Position numbers and translations under genes: made by a program. The notes under the pieces were generated by a model. That model was not told the origin of the DNA and did no database searches. It worked only from the letters and a program-made list of their open reading frames with translations. Source: Acidocella sp. 20-57-95 (GTDB taxonomy: Bacteria; Pseudomonadota; Alphaproteobacteria; Acetobacterales; Acetobacteraceae). Taken from it: a stretch of 64,000 nucleotides of DNA. Shown in pieces: positions 9,264 through 18,862 of this stretch. The DNA lies in contig NCAT01000003.1 in assembly GCA_002255575.1 (NCBI GenBank), positions 1 through 64,000 on the forward strand. The letters are read 5' to 3'. Within the stretch, counting starts at the first letter, position 1. Each line of letters opens with the position of its first letter.

Positions 9264-9973
9264 TGGCTGACGCTGTTTCACTGAACGCACCGCGCCATGT
9301 TGCTATTATTATGGATGGCAACGGCCGCTGGGCGGCTGCGCGCGGCATGCCGCGGGCGGTTGGCCACCGGGAAGGTACCAAAGCGGTTCGCCGGACGATT
9401 GAGGCCGCCATTGAGCAAAATGTTGAATATCTCACCTTGTTTGCGTTTTCTTCCGAGAACTGGGCCCGTCCGCAGGAGGAAGTGACCGACCTAACCGGCT
9501 TGCTGCGACATTATTTGCGCAATGAGCTCAATGAGTTGCATGAAAACGGCGTGCGCCTGCTGGTGATTGGCGAGCGTGAGCGCTTTGGCCCTAATCTGGC
9601 CCATGAACTCGCTGAGGCGGAAGCCAAGACGGCGGGTAACACGAAGCTCACTCTGGTGATGGCGCTCTCTTATGGTGGGCGGGCAGATATTGTGGAAGCC
9701 GCCAGGCGGGCTATGGCCGCCGGGATGAAGCCAGAAGACCTGACCGAGCAGACATTTGCGGGCTTATTGGCCACGGATGGCATTCCGGACCCTGATCTAC
9801 TAATCCGCACCAGCGGCGAGGAACGTATCTCCAACTTTTTACTCTGGCAGACCGCTTATTCGGAACTGTACTTTACCGATGTGCTCTGGCCGGATTTTGG
9901 CGCTGGCGATTTCGCGGCTGCGTTGAATGAGTATGCCAGGCGGGAGCGGCGTTTTGGCGCCCGCCCTGAGTGA
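9263..9973 (+). CDS. uppS: Undecaprenyl diphosphate synthase (cis-prenyltransferase)
   Basis: Condenses eight isopentenyl-PP units in cis onto farnesyl-PP to make the C55 lipid carrier for peptidoglycan and O-antigen. The 236-residue protein has HVAIIMDGNGRWA with catalytic Asp at residue 18, GHREGTKAVR, the FAFSSENWARP loop and the C-terminal RTSGEERISNFLLWQ and SELYFTD motifs. It is coupled to frr by a 1-nt overlap and overlaps the proposed cdsA start. Confidence 0.98.
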   Translation: MADAVSLNAPRHVAIIMDGNGRWAAARGMPRAVGHREGTKAVRRTIEAAIEQNVEYLTLFAFSSENWARPQEEVTDLTGLLRHYLRNELNELHENGVRLLVIGERERFGPNLAHELAEAEAKTAGNTKLTLVMALSYGGRADIVEAARRAMAAGMKPEDLTEQTFAGLLATDGIPDPDLLIRTSGEERISNFLLWQTAYSELYFTDVLWPDFGAGDFAAALNEYARRERRFGARPE

Positions 9974-10781
9974 GCCATTGACCCAGGCGAAGGATGGCCG
10001 CTGGTCGGATTTCTGGGTCCGGCTGGCCTCGGCTGCTGTGCTGGGGCCGTTGGCGTTGCTGGCCTTATGGCATGGCGGGTCGGCCTGGGCGTTTTTAATT
10101 GCCGTTGCGCTGTTTGGCCTGGGCACTGAATGGGCGCGGCTGGCCGGTTTACCGCGCTTTACCGGTCGCGCCATGCTGCTGCCGTGTGGTTTGTTGGCTG
10201 TCGAGATGGTCGCACTGACGGGTGGCTTTCAGGCCGGGTTTGTGGCCTTGCTCGTGCTTGCGCTGATCGCGTGGCGGCTGGACGGCAGGTTTGCCGCCGT
10301 TGGCGTGCCGTATGCCGGGATTGGCGGCCTGTCGTTGCTCTGGCTGCGTTTGCAACCAATGCATGGGTTGCAGGATACGTTGTTTTTGGTCGTGGTTATT
10401 TGGTCCACCGATGTTGGTGCCTATTTGGTCGGCCGGGTGATTGGCGGGGCGCGTCTGGCACCGCGGATTTCACCTGGCAAGACGTGGAGCGGGTCGATCG
10501 GTGGTTTGTTGATTGGCGGGGTGGCGGGGGCGATGTTGGCCGGAGGCCCGAACGCGATCGATTGGTGGGCGTTGGGGCCAGCCTGTGGCTTGAGCATTTT
10601 CGGCCAAGCCGGAGATTTACTAGAGAGCGCGGTGAAGCGTCATCTGGGTGTTAAGGATTCTGGCCACACGATTCCCGGCCATGGCGGGTTGTTTGACCGG
10701 GTGGATGGGTTTCTGGCCGCAGCGCCGCTGGCAGCTTTGCTGGCATTGTTGCTGCATGGAGGAGTGCCGTTATGGCAGTAA
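9927..10781 (+). CDS. cdsA: Phosphatidate cytidylyltransferase (CDP-diacylglycerol synthase)
   Basis: Makes CDP-diacylglycerol from phosphatidate and CTP at the inner membrane, the branch point for all phospholipids. About 284 residues, mostly hydrophobic with several membrane segments. The C-terminal CDS signature GDLLESAVKRHLGVKDSGH continues with TIPGHGGLFDRVDG; an upstream SPGKTWSGSIGG motif is also present. The start is uncertain: ATG at 9927 or 9933, or TTG at 9954, each inside the end of uppS. The gene overlaps dxr by ten bases at its end. Confidence 0.95.
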   Translation: MSMPGGSGVLAPALSEPLTQAKDGRWSDFWVRLASAAVLGPLALLALWHGGSAWAFLIAVALFGLGTEWARLAGLPRFTGRAMLLPCGLLAVEMVALTGGFQAGFVALLVLALIAWRLDGRFAAVGVPYAGIGGLSLLWLRLQPMHGLQDTLFLVVVIWSTDVGAYLVGRVIGGARLAPRISPGKTWSGSIGGLLIGGVAGAMLAGGPNAIDWWALGPACGLSIFGQAGDLLESAVKRHLGVKDSGHTIPGHGGLFDRVDGFLAAAPLAALLALLLHGGVPLWQ

Positions 10782-11935
10782 AAAGCATCAGTATTTTGGG
10801 CTCAACCGGCAGCGTCGGCACGCAGACCCTTGATATTATTTCTGAAAATCAGGCGGATTATCATGTTTGCGCGCTGGTTGGCGGGCGCAATGTGGATTTG
10901 ATCGCTGCCCAGGCCCGACAATTCCGGCCGGATGTGACGGTGATTTCGGCAGCCGATTTACTGCCTGATTTACGGGCAGCTTTGGCGGGGACTGGCTTGG
11001 CATGCGCGGCAGGACGAACGGCGGTCATTGAAGCTGCGGCCCGCCCCGTGGCGTGGACAATGTGCGCGATCACGGGCGTGGCGGGGCTGGAGCCTACTTT
11101 GGCCGCGGTAACCCATGGCGGCACCATCGCCTTTGCCAATAAGGAAGCGTTGGTATCGGCCGGTGATGTTATGCTCCGTGCGGTCGCCGCGGCTGGGGCA
11201 ACCCTGCTGCCAGTTGATTCCGAGCATAACGCCATCATGCAGGCGATGGCTGATGGCAATGCCAAATCAGTAGATAAGATCATCCTGACTGCCTCCGGCG
11301 GCCCGTTCAGGAACCTTAGTCTCGAGGAGATGCGGCATGTGACGCCTGCAGCCGCCTTGCAACATCCGGTCTGGTCGATGGGGGCGAAGATTTCAATCGA
11401 CAGCGCCACCATGATGAACAAATGCCTGGAAGTTATTGAAGCTGCAAGATTATTCAATCTTTCCTCAGGTGAGATTGAGGTTCTTATCCATCCGCAATCG
11501 GTCATTCACGGCATGGTTTGCTACGCAGATGGCAGCGTGATTGCCCAGCTTGGCACACCCGATATGCGCATTCCCATCGCCCATACGCTGGCCTGGCCGG
11601 CCCGCTTGGCCACCCAGGCGCCACGGTTGGATTTGGCTTCGGTGGCGAAGCTGGAGTTTTTCACCCCCGATGAAGCGCAATTCCCGGCGCTTCGTTTGGC
11701 CCGCGAGGTGCTAGGTGCGGGCGCCGGGGCGCCCACCGTGCTGAATGCTGCCAATGAAATTGCTGTCGCGGCGTTTCTGGCTGGTAAAATCGGGTTCCTC
11801 GATATTGCGGCAATTGTTGAACAGGTGCTGCAAGCCTATGGTGCGCCGCCTGTACCTGATTTGGCAGCGGTGCTGGCGCTTGATGAAGCAGCCCGTGCTG
11901 CAGCCAGCCACCTGACCAACGCCAAAGCGGCGTGA
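10772..11935 (+). CDS. dxr: 1-deoxy-D-xylulose 5-phosphate reductoisomerase
   Basis: Second step of the MEP isoprenoid pathway: NADPH-dependent rearrangement of DXP to 2-C-methylerythritol 4-phosphate. The 387-residue protein has the nucleotide-binding SILGSTGSVGTQTLDII start, ANKEALVSAG, the metal site VDSEHNAI, the ILTASGGPFR loop and MNKCLEVIEAARLF. GGAGGAG precedes the ATG within the end of cdsA. It sits beside uppS, which uses the pathway's product. Confidence 0.99.
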   Translation: MAVKSISILGSTGSVGTQTLDIISENQADYHVCALVGGRNVDLIAAQARQFRPDVTVISAADLLPDLRAALAGTGLACAAGRTAVIEAAARPVAWTMCAITGVAGLEPTLAAVTHGGTIAFANKEALVSAGDVMLRAVAAAGATLLPVDSEHNAIMQAMADGNAKSVDKIILTASGGPFRNLSLEEMRHVTPAAALQHPVWSMGAKISIDSATMMNKCLEVIEAARLFNLSSGEIEVLIHPQSVIHGMVCYADGSVIAQLGTPDMRIPIAHTLAWPARLATQAPRLDLASVAKLEFFTPDEAQFPALRLAREVLGAGAGAPTVLNAANEIAVAAFLAGKIGFLDIAAIVEQVLQAYGAPPVPDLAAVLALDEAARAAASHLTNAKAA

Positions 11936-11945
11936 AGGATTAACA

Positions 11946-13028
11946 ATGATCGAGACCATCCGTTCGGTGCTGGCATTCCTGGTGGTTCTAGGTGTTCTGG
12001 TATTCTTCCATGAGCTTGGCCATTATGCCGCCGCCCGCGCCCGTGGCGTGGTAGTCGAAGCATTTTCCATCGGCTTTGGCCCTACTTTGCTGTCCTGGCA
12101 GGCAAAATCCGGCACGGTTTGGAAGCTCTCGGCTTTGCCGCTGGGAGGCTACGTGAAAATGCAGGGATGGGGCGAGGATGAAGCCGAGGCACCAAAGCTG
12201 CCGGGATCGTTTGCAGCCGCCTCGCTTGGTTCAAAAGCCCTGATCGTGGCGGCGGGGCCGATTGCGAATATGGTCTTGGCCTTTGTGCTCTACACCGGGC
12301 TGTTTGCGCTGAACGGCCAGATCCAAGTCCAGCCGGTGTTGAGCAAAATTATCCCTGGCTCGCCGGCGGCGGTTGCGGGTTTGCTGCCTGGCGATAGAAT
12401 CCTCTCGGTTGGCGGTCATCCGATCCAGTATTTCGACGATATCCAGACCATCGTCATGGCACACCCGGATACTGACTTGGTGGTTGAGTTCGAGCGCGGC
12501 AGTGTGACGCACAGCCAGGAAATTAAGACCGGCCATAAGGATGTCGGCGCTGATGAGGTCGGTTTGCTGGGGGTCGAGGGCGATCAATACAGCACGACGA
12601 AGCTTGGCCCGGTGGCAGCGCTGGCCGCGGCTGGTCAGGAAACCTGGAAATTGACGACCCAGACCCTTTCAGGCCTCGCCAATCTGGTGTTTCACGGTCG
12701 AGGCGCGCAGGATTTGGGCGGTCCGCTGCGGATTGCCCAAATGTCAGGCACGGTGGCGGCACTTGGCATTCCAAGCCTGATTTCATTCATTGCAATGCTC
12801 TCGGTGAATCTTGGATTAATAAATCTGGTGCCGATTCCGATTTTGGATGGCGGGCACTTGCTGTTCTATTTCGCGGAGGCGATCTATGGCCGCCCGATTC
12901 CGAAAAAAGCCCAGGAATATGGAATGCGAATCGGGTTTGCCCTGCTGCTGAGCCTGTTCGCCTTCACCACTTTGAACGATTTGACGGCGCTGGGGGCGGT
13001 TCATTGGGTGGCTCACCTGCTGGGATAA
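11946..13028 (+). CDS. rseP: Site-2 intramembrane zinc metalloprotease RseP
   Basis: A membrane-embedded protease that cleaves anti-sigma factors and remnant signal peptides. The 360-residue protein has the HExxH site at residues 22-26 (FHELGHYAAARARGV), a periplasmic PDZ domain (SPAAVAGLLPGDRILSVGG, near 135-155) and the C-terminal NLVPIPILDGGHLLFY motif supplying the third zinc ligand. One PDZ domain is clear; gammaproteobacterial RseP has two. AAGGA lies six bases before the ATG. It is directly before bamA, as in most proteobacteria. Confidence 0.97.
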   Translation: MIETIRSVLAFLVVLGVLVFFHELGHYAAARARGVVVEAFSIGFGPTLLSWQAKSGTVWKLSALPLGGYVKMQGWGEDEAEAPKLPGSFAAASLGSKALIVAAGPIANMVLAFVLYTGLFALNGQIQVQPVLSKIIPGSPAAVAGLLPGDRILSVGGHPIQYFDDIQTIVMAHPDTDLVVEFERGSVTHSQEIKTGHKDVGADEVGLLGVEGDQYSTTKLGPVAALAAAGQETWKLTTQTLSGLANLVFHGRGAQDLGGPLRIAQMSGTVAALGIPSLISFIAMLSVNLGLINLVPIPILDGGHLLFYFAEAIYGRPIPKKAQEYGMRIGFALLLSLFAFTTLNDLTALGAVHWVAHLLG

Positions 13029-13171
13029 AGCGGTGGGCTGGTTTTGTGCGGCTGGCTAGCTTGCCGTAGGGCCAGTTGCGTGCGAAACGCCGCAAGGAAA
13101 TGCGTATGATTTGGCGGGTGCCGCCGTGCCATTTCTTGGGTTGTGCTTGGTATTATTGTTGGAGGTTTTCG

Positions 13172-15520
13172 TTGCTTAAACCGCGCTCGGTCCTTTTGGC
13201 CTCCGTCTGCCTTTTACCTGCCATGTTAACGCCGGGCGGCCTTAGCGGCGGCTGGGCCGTTGCGGCCACAACGAGCCAACCAGCACCGGCGGCAGCGGGG
13301 AGCCATATTGTGGCCATCAATGTCACCGGCAATCAGCGCATCGAGACCGGCACGATTTTGAGCTACATGGTGGTGCAGCCCGGTGATGCGTTTGACGACG
13401 CCAAAATTAATAACAGCCTCAAAACGCTCTACGCGACTGGGTTGTTCCAGAATGTGTCGATCACCCGCCAGGGCAATAATCTGAACGTGGCAGTGGTTGA
13501 AAACCCGTTGGTTGACCAGATTTTTTTCCAAGGCAACAAAGCCGTTGCTGATAAAGATGCCGCCGAGGCCATCGGCCTGAAACCCCGTTCGGTATTCACC
13601 CCGGCTGCCGCCGAGGCGGACCGCCGCACGTTACTCGGGCTGTATGCCAAAAAGGGCCATTATGGTGCCACCGTGACGGTGAACATCATCAAGTTGCCTG
13701 ATAACCGGGTGAATGTGGTGTTCAACTGTGTCGACGGTTCTGAAACGCTGATCAGCCGGATCACCTTCATTGGGAATGATCATTTCGGCCAGGGTACGTT
13801 GCGGCAGGCAATTTCGTCGCGCGAGGAAGCTTGGTTCCGCTTTCTCTCAAGTTCTGACCAGTATGATTCTGAGCGCGTGCAATATGACGAAGAATTACTG
13901 CGGCAATTTTACCTGCATCACGGCTATGCCGATTTCCAAGTGAATAGCGCCAATGCCGAATTGGCGCCGGACCGGAAGTCTTTCTACCTGACCTTCGATG
14001 TGACCGAGGGGCCGCGTTACAAGATCGGCAGCTTGAAAGTGGTGTCATCGATCCGCACGCTTTCTGGTGACCAGTTGCGCAACCTGGTGCCGGAATCGCC
14101 CGGCGATTGGTTTGATGGTGCCGCCTTGGAAGAGGGCATCAAGGCCGTTTCCAAGCGCGCCCAGGATTTAGGGTATGCGTTTGCGCAGGTGAACCCGGAA
14201 GTGAAACCCAATCCGGCGACCAAGACTCTTGATATTACGCTGCATGTGATTGAGGGGCCGCGCGTTTATATCCAGCGCATCGACATCACCGGCAATACGC
14301 GGACCGAAGATAAGGTGATTCGGCGCGAGCTAACTTTGGCCGAAGGCGATGCCTATAACCAAAGCAAGGTTGATGATTCACAGGAAAACCTTAAAAATCT
14401 CGGGTTTTTCAAGGATGAAAAAATCACCAGCTCGCCAGGCTCAACCCCGCAGCAGGTAATTTTAAACACCAAAGTGACCGAACAGGCGACCGGCCAGTTC
14501 TCCCTGGGTGGCGGTTATTCAAGCAGCCTAGGGGCGCTGGTGAATGCGGGGCTATCGCAGAATAACTTCCTTGGCACCGGTGTGAATGCTAGCATCAATG
14601 CTTTGTTGGCACAGCGCGGCACGCAGATTAATCTGGGCGTCACTGATCCATACTTCCTGGACCGCAACCTGATTGCCGGGTTCGATCTGTTCCGGACCGT
14701 GACGGATTCCTATACCGCGTCGGCCGCCGCGTTTAACTATTCTGAGAGTGATCTCGGTGCAGATGTGCGGCTCGGCTACCGGTTTAATTCTCATGTGCGG
14801 CAGTCTTTCACCTACACGATCAGCGAACGTAATGTTTACAGCGTTCCGACCACCGCCAGCCTTTACGTGCTGAATGAAAAAGGTCAGTCGAGCCTCTCGC
14901 AGATTAGCCAAACGCTGACCTTCGATTATGTTGATGATGATCTGGCCCCGACCACCGGTTCGGTCGTAACATTTACGACCGATTTTGCCGGGCTTGGCGG
15001 CAGCGCCAAATATATTCGTGTGACGCCGAATGTTTCCTACTACATCCCATTGGAACGTGTGTTTGGCGATAAGACTTGGGTGCTGAAGTTGAGCGCCGGG
15101 GCCGGCTATTTGTTGCCGATCCTGAATTATCAGGACCGCATCGTGGATCGCTTCTTCCTTGGGGGCGATTCCCTACGCGGCTTTGCAGATGGCGGCGTTG
15201 GCCCGCACGACGTGACCACCGGCGACAGCTTGGGCGGTAAAGTGATGTACACCCAGTCAACCGAGCTGCATTTCCCACTGCCGGTTTCGCATGATCTTGG
15301 CTTGCAGGGCTTTGCCTTTGTTGATGTCGGCTCACTATCAGGCGTGAAGGCGCAGTATGGCCCCGTTCGCAACAGCGCGGCACCGCGTGTGGGTGCTGGT
15401 GTGGGCGTGTCTTTCAATACGCCGTTTGGCTTGATCAATTTGTCTCTAGCCGAGCCTATTTTGAAGCAAAAGGCCGATCAGGTTCAGCAATTCCGCGTTT
15501 CTTTTGGTACGAGGTTCTAA
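13172..15520 (+). CDS. bamA: Outer membrane protein assembly factor BamA
   Basis: Central beta-barrel of the BAM complex that inserts outer membrane proteins. About 782 residues: a signal peptide (LKPRSVLLASVCLLPAML ... AVAA), five POTRA repeats to about residue 410, then a 16-strand barrel ending in the typical aromatic residue (RVSFGTRF). The barrel carries the RGF motif in SLRGFADG. The TTG at 13172 was chosen because GGAGG sits six bases upstream and the signal peptide starts there. The frame is open to 13076, but the extra 32 residues lack a ribosome site and would bury the signal peptide. Confidence 0.97.
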   Translation: MLKPRSVLLASVCLLPAMLTPGGLSGGWAVAATTSQPAPAAAGSHIVAINVTGNQRIETGTILSYMVVQPGDAFDDAKINNSLKTLYATGLFQNVSITRQGNNLNVAVVENPLVDQIFFQGNKAVADKDAAEAIGLKPRSVFTPAAAEADRRTLLGLYAKKGHYGATVTVNIIKLPDNRVNVVFNCVDGSETLISRITFIGNDHFGQGTLRQAISSREEAWFRFLSSSDQYDSERVQYDEELLRQFYLHHGYADFQVNSANAELAPDRKSFYLTFDVTEGPRYKIGSLKVVSSIRTLSGDQLRNLVPESPGDWFDGAALEEGIKAVSKRAQDLGYAFAQVNPEVKPNPATKTLDITLHVIEGPRVYIQRIDITGNTRTEDKVIRRELTLAEGDAYNQSKVDDSQENLKNLGFFKDEKITSSPGSTPQQVILNTKVTEQATGQFSLGGGYSSSLGALVNAGLSQNNFLGTGVNASINALLAQRGTQINLGVTDPYFLDRNLIAGFDLFRTVTDSYTASAAAFNYSESDLGADVRLGYRFNSHVRQSFTYTISERNVYSVPTTASLYVLNEKGQSSLSQISQTLTFDYVDDDLAPTTGSVVTFTTDFAGLGGSAKYIRVTPNVSYYIPLERVFGDKTWVLKLSAGAGYLLPILNYQDRIVDRFFLGGDSLRGFADGGVGPHDVTTGDSLGGKVMYTQSTELHFPLPVSHDLGLQGFAFVDVGSLSGVKAQYGPVRNSAAPRVGAGVGVSFNTPFGLINLSLAEPILKQKADQVQQFRVSFGTRF

Positions 15521-16333
15521 GTGATTATGATGTCGAAATTCTCTAAATTCCTCGCAATTGCTGGTCTGGCCGTAGCCCTTGGCGCGCCATCGGCAATGGC
15601 CCAATCAGCGTCTGCTCCGGCATCTTCGGGCTATTTCATTCCGCCATCCTCGGGGGCAGGAAGTGCTGCGCCGAGCTCTGCCCCGGTTCATAAAGCTGCT
15701 TCCACCATGAGCCCCGACACGGCCGCAGCCGATGCTGCTGCTGCCCAAGGTCAGGAGAAAATGCCGCCGATTCCCCAACTGCCAGCACTGCCCAAGGCGG
15801 CACCGCCGCCAGCTGCCGTGCTTGGTGTGCTGAGCGTGCCCGAAGTGATGCAGAAATCCACCGCCGCGCAGGCTGTGCAAAAAGTTATTCAGGGCCGCCG
15901 CGCCGAACTGGCGGCAGAAGCCCAAAAGGATCAGGCTGGTTGGCAGGCTGAGCAGGCCAAGATCACCGCACAGCGTTCAACGCTGACGGATGCCGCCTTG
16001 GAAGCCAAGGAAAAGGCGCTGCAAGGTGAAATTGCAGCCGCACAAACCAGCTTCCGGGCGCGTGACCAAGCGATCCAGAATTCGGCGCAGGCGGCTCTTG
16101 GCCAAATTGAAGCGACTTTGATCGCGGTGATCCGTCAGGTTGCGGATGAGCATGGTATGAACCTGGTGCTGCATCGCGAGCAGGTGGCACTGAATATTGC
16201 TGCCTTTGACATCACGGATGAAGTGGCCGCGCAGCTGAACAAGCAAATTTCAACCGTGACGGTGCCACCTAGCGTGGTAACGCCCGGTATGAAGATCGAT
16301 GATCAGCAAGGCGGTCAGGGTAACGGGCAGTAA
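15521..16333 (+). CDS. skp: OmpH/Skp family periplasmic chaperone
   Basis: Skp trimers hold unfolded outer membrane proteins on the way to BAM. The protein has a signal peptide (MSKFSKFLAIAGLAVALGAP, cleaving after AMA) and then an unusual Pro/Ala/Ser-rich linker of about 75 residues. The OmpH core follows, with a long coiled coil (QGRRAELAAEAQKDQAGWQ to QAALGQIE). At 270 residues it is longer than typical Skp (about 160-200) because of the linker and a Gln/Gly tail. GTG 15521 directly follows the bamA stop with GAGG six bases upstream; ATG at 15527 or 15530 is possible. Confidence 0.9.
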   Translation: MIMMSKFSKFLAIAGLAVALGAPSAMAQSASAPASSGYFIPPSSGAGSAAPSSAPVHKAASTMSPDTAAADAAAAQGQEKMPPIPQLPALPKAAPPPAAVLGVLSVPEVMQKSTAAQAVQKVIQGRRAELAAEAQKDQAGWQAEQAKITAQRSTLTDAALEAKEKALQGEIAAAQTSFRARDQAIQNSAQAALGQIEATLIAVIRQVADEHGMNLVLHREQVALNIAAFDITDEVAAQLNKQISTVTVPPSVVTPGMKIDDQQGGQGNGQ

Positions 16334-16356
16334 ATTAACCAGGACGATGTTATAGC

Positions 16357-17418
16357 ATGAGTCGTGCTGCAAAACCCGGTGATGCGCAGTTCTACGCGCG
16401 CACCGGGCCACATAATGTGTCCACGCTGGCGCAGTTGATTGGTGCGGTGTTGGCGGGACCGGACAAAAGCATCACCGGCGTGGCGCCGCTGCAAAGCGCC
16501 GGGCCGGGGGATGTGAGCTTTTTGGATAATCGTCGTTATGCCGACTTGCTTGAAGCGACCAAGGCAGGTGCCGTGATCATCCACCCAGATTTCCAGGCGC
16601 GTGTGCCGGCGGGCTGTACGGCGATTATGACGCCGGAGCCTTATCTGGGCTGGGCTAAAATTTCGGCTCATTTTCACCCCCCTTCTCAGTCGAGGGCGAC
16701 CATTCATCAATCCTCAATCGTCGATGGGTCTGCCAAGATCGACCCATCGATTGAAATTGGCGCCGGCACAGTGATCGGCGCGCGGGTTGAAATTGGGGCG
16801 GGCAGCGTGATTGGGCCGTTGGTTGTTATTGAAGATGGTGTGGTGATTGGCAAAAACTGCCGGATTCACGCCCATGTGACGATTTCGCATGCTATTTTGG
16901 GCAACCAGGTGGTAATTTACCCCGGTGCAAGGATTGGCCAGGATGGGTTTGGCTTTGCGATCACCAAAACAGGTTTCGTGCCGGTGCCGCAATTGGGCCG
17001 GGTGATGATCGGTGATGGCGCCGAAATTGGTGCGAACACCACGATCGATCGTGGGTCCGCGCAGGACACGGTCATTGGACCCGGCGTTCATATCGACAAT
17101 CTGGTGCAAATTGCTCACAATGTGAACATTGGCAGCCATACCGTGATTGTGGCGCAGGTGGGTATTTCGGGCTCCACCACCATCGGGCCCCAGGTGATGA
17201 TCGGGGGGCAGGCGGGTTTGGTTGGTCATTTGAATATCGGCCAGGGTGCGCGAATTGGCGCGCAATCAGGTGTGATGGCAGATGTGGCTGCCGGAGACCA
17301 TGTGATGGGGACCCCTGCGCAGTCGTCTAAGGCATTTTTTCGTGAGGTGGCGATACTTCGCAAACTCGTTCGGGTATGGCGTACGGTGCTGAATTCGGAA
17401 CCAAAAATAGAGGATTGA
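16357..17418 (+). CDS. lpxD: UDP-3-O-(3-hydroxyacyl)glucosamine N-acyltransferase
   Basis: Third step of lipid A synthesis: adds the N-linked hydroxyacyl chain. The 353-residue protein has an N-terminal uridine-binding domain (AGPGDVSFLDNRRY), then a left-handed beta-helix of hexapeptide repeats (IGAGTVIGARVEIGAGSVIG). The catalytic His is in LVQIAHNVNIG, followed by a C-terminal helix. It begins the lpxD-fabZ-lpxA-lpxI block and follows skp by 23 bases. Confidence 0.98.
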   Translation: MSRAAKPGDAQFYARTGPHNVSTLAQLIGAVLAGPDKSITGVAPLQSAGPGDVSFLDNRRYADLLEATKAGAVIIHPDFQARVPAGCTAIMTPEPYLGWAKISAHFHPPSQSRATIHQSSIVDGSAKIDPSIEIGAGTVIGARVEIGAGSVIGPLVVIEDGVVIGKNCRIHAHVTISHAILGNQVVIYPGARIGQDGFGFAITKTGFVPVPQLGRVMIGDGAEIGANTTIDRGSAQDTVIGPGVHIDNLVQIAHNVNIGSHTVIVAQVGISGSTTIGPQVMIGGQAGLVGHLNIGQGARIGAQSGVMADVAAGDHVMGTPAQSSKAFFREVAILRKLVRVWRTVLNSEPKIED

Positions 17419-17421
17419 TCA

Positions 17422-17925
17422 TTGGCTGCTATGGACGAAAATCTCCCAGAGACTCTGCCACCAATTGATGTGGGCGTGATCGACACCAAACGTTTGATGA
17501 CGATGTTGCCGCATCGTTATCCGTTTTTGCTGGTTGACCGCTTGATCGATGTACGGCGCGGCTATTCTGCCATTGGCGTGAAGAACGTGACGATTAATGA
17601 GAATTTTTTCCAGGGACATTTTCCCGGTCACCCGGTCATGCCGGGTGTGTTGATTGTTGAGAGTATGGCGCAAACGGCGGGTGCCCTGGTGATTGAAAGC
17701 TTGGCGCCCAATAAAGCGATCCCGCTGGTCTATTTTATGTCGATTGATAATGCGAAGTTCAGAAAGCCCGTGATCCCGGGCGATTGCCTGCGCATCCATG
17801 TCACCAAAGATCGTCGGCGTGGCAATGTCTGGCGGTTTCAGGGGGTAGCGAAGGTTGACGATGTGGCGGTGGCAGAAGCCTTGTTTACCGCGATGATCAT
17901 CGATGGTGTGACTGCGGCGGATTAG
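17422..17925 (+). CDS. fabZ: 3-hydroxyacyl-[ACP] dehydratase FabZ
   Basis: Dehydrates beta-hydroxyacyl-ACP in fatty acid elongation and so competes with LpxA/LpxD for hydroxyacyl-ACP. Hot-dog fold with [15 protein letters not shown] (catalytic His) and [19 protein letters not shown] (catalytic Glu). TTG 17422 gives 167 residues and has GAGGA seven bases upstream, overlapping the end of lpxD; the next ATG at 17431 is too far from it. It is set between lpxD and lpxA as in most proteobacteria. Confidence 0.98.
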   Translation: MAAMDENLPETLPPIDVGVIDTKRLMTMLPHRYPFLLVDRLIDVRRGYSAIGVKNVTINENFFQGHFPGHPVMPGVLIVESMAQTAGALVIESLAPNKAIPLVYFMSIDNAKFRKPVIPGDCLRIHVTKDRRRGNVWRFQGVAKVDDVAVAEALFTAMIIDGVTAAD

Positions 17926-18015
17926 CTGTGGTTCTGGGGTCGGCTTGCCCGCAATAGACAGACATAATGATTGACTGGCGGCTTAAAGAACCGGCAGCTA
18001 CAGGAAGTGAAGTAG

Positions 18016-18858
18016 ATGGCGGTGGTTGGATTGGAAACGATGTTGCTGGATTTGGTGCACCCGACCGCGATCGTCTCGCCGGATGCTTTTATTGGGCGCG
18101 GTGTCAAAATTGGGCCGTTCTGCACGGTTGGACCAGATGTTATTCTGGAAGACGGGGTGGAGCTGGTTAGCCACGTGGTAGTGGATGGCAAAACCCGCAT
18201 TGGGGCAGGGGCCAAATTATTCCCATTTTGCACCGTTGGGTTAGCGCCGCAGGATTTGAAGTATAAAGGCGAGCCGACTGAAACGGTGATCGGACCGCGC
18301 ACCGTGATCCGTGAACATTGTTCGATCCATCGCGGCACCGTCACTGGTACTGGCATCACCAGAATTGGTGCTGATTGCCTACTAATGGCGGTGGTTCATG
18401 TGGCCCATGACTGTGAGGTGGGCGATAATGTGATCATGTCCAACAATGTTGTGCTGGGCGGGCATGTGGTTGTGGGTGACCGTGCAATAATCGGTGGGGC
18501 GGCGGCGTTGTTGCAATTTGTCCGGGTCGGGCAAGGTGCCATGGTTGGCGGCGTGTCTGGCGTTGGCGCGGACGTGATTCCCTACGGCTTTGTGTTCGGG
18601 CCGCGGGCCCGCCTATGCGGTCTGAATATTATTGGGCTTCGCCGCCGTGGGTTGGATAAGGCGCAACTGCACAAGCTGCGGGCGGCTTATAAATTCCTGT
18701 TTGCAGGTCCCGGTGTGTTTTCTGAAAGGGCGGCGCAGGCACGGCTGGATTACGAAGGTGACCCATTCGTGGCTGATATGCTGGATTTCATCGCAGCTCC
18801 CAGCCGTCACGGGTTGATCACCACGCTCGCGCGCGCCACCGGCGAAGACGAAGGCTGA
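18016..18858 (+). CDS. lpxA: Acyl-ACP--UDP-N-acetylglucosamine O-acyltransferase
   Basis: First step of lipid A synthesis. The 280-residue protein begins its beta-helix with VHPTAIVSPDAFIGRGVKIG and has the catalytic His in VVHVAHDCEVGDNVI. The C-terminal helical domain includes NIIGLRRRGLDKAQLHKLR. AGGAA lies ten bases before ATG 18016, and an in-frame ATG at 18040 is a possible later start. A 90-base gap separates it from fabZ with no clear terminator. Confidence 0.97.
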   Translation: MAVVGLETMLLDLVHPTAIVSPDAFIGRGVKIGPFCTVGPDVILEDGVELVSHVVVDGKTRIGAGAKLFPFCTVGLAPQDLKYKGEPTETVIGPRTVIREHCSIHRGTVTGTGITRIGADCLLMAVVHVAHDCEVGDNVIMSNNVVLGGHVVVGDRAIIGGAAALLQFVRVGQGAMVGGVSGVGADVIPYGFVFGPRARLCGLNIIGLRRRGLDKAQLHKLRAAYKFLFAGPGVFSERAAQARLDYEGDPFVADMLDFIAAPSRHGLITTLARATGEDEG

Positions 18859-18862
18859 TATT

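Noticed and set aside
13076..13171. N-terminal extension of BamA to an upstream ATG
   Set aside because: It would put 32 Cys/Trp/Arg-rich residues before the signal peptide and lacks a ribosome site, while TTG 13172 has GGAGG at ideal spacing.
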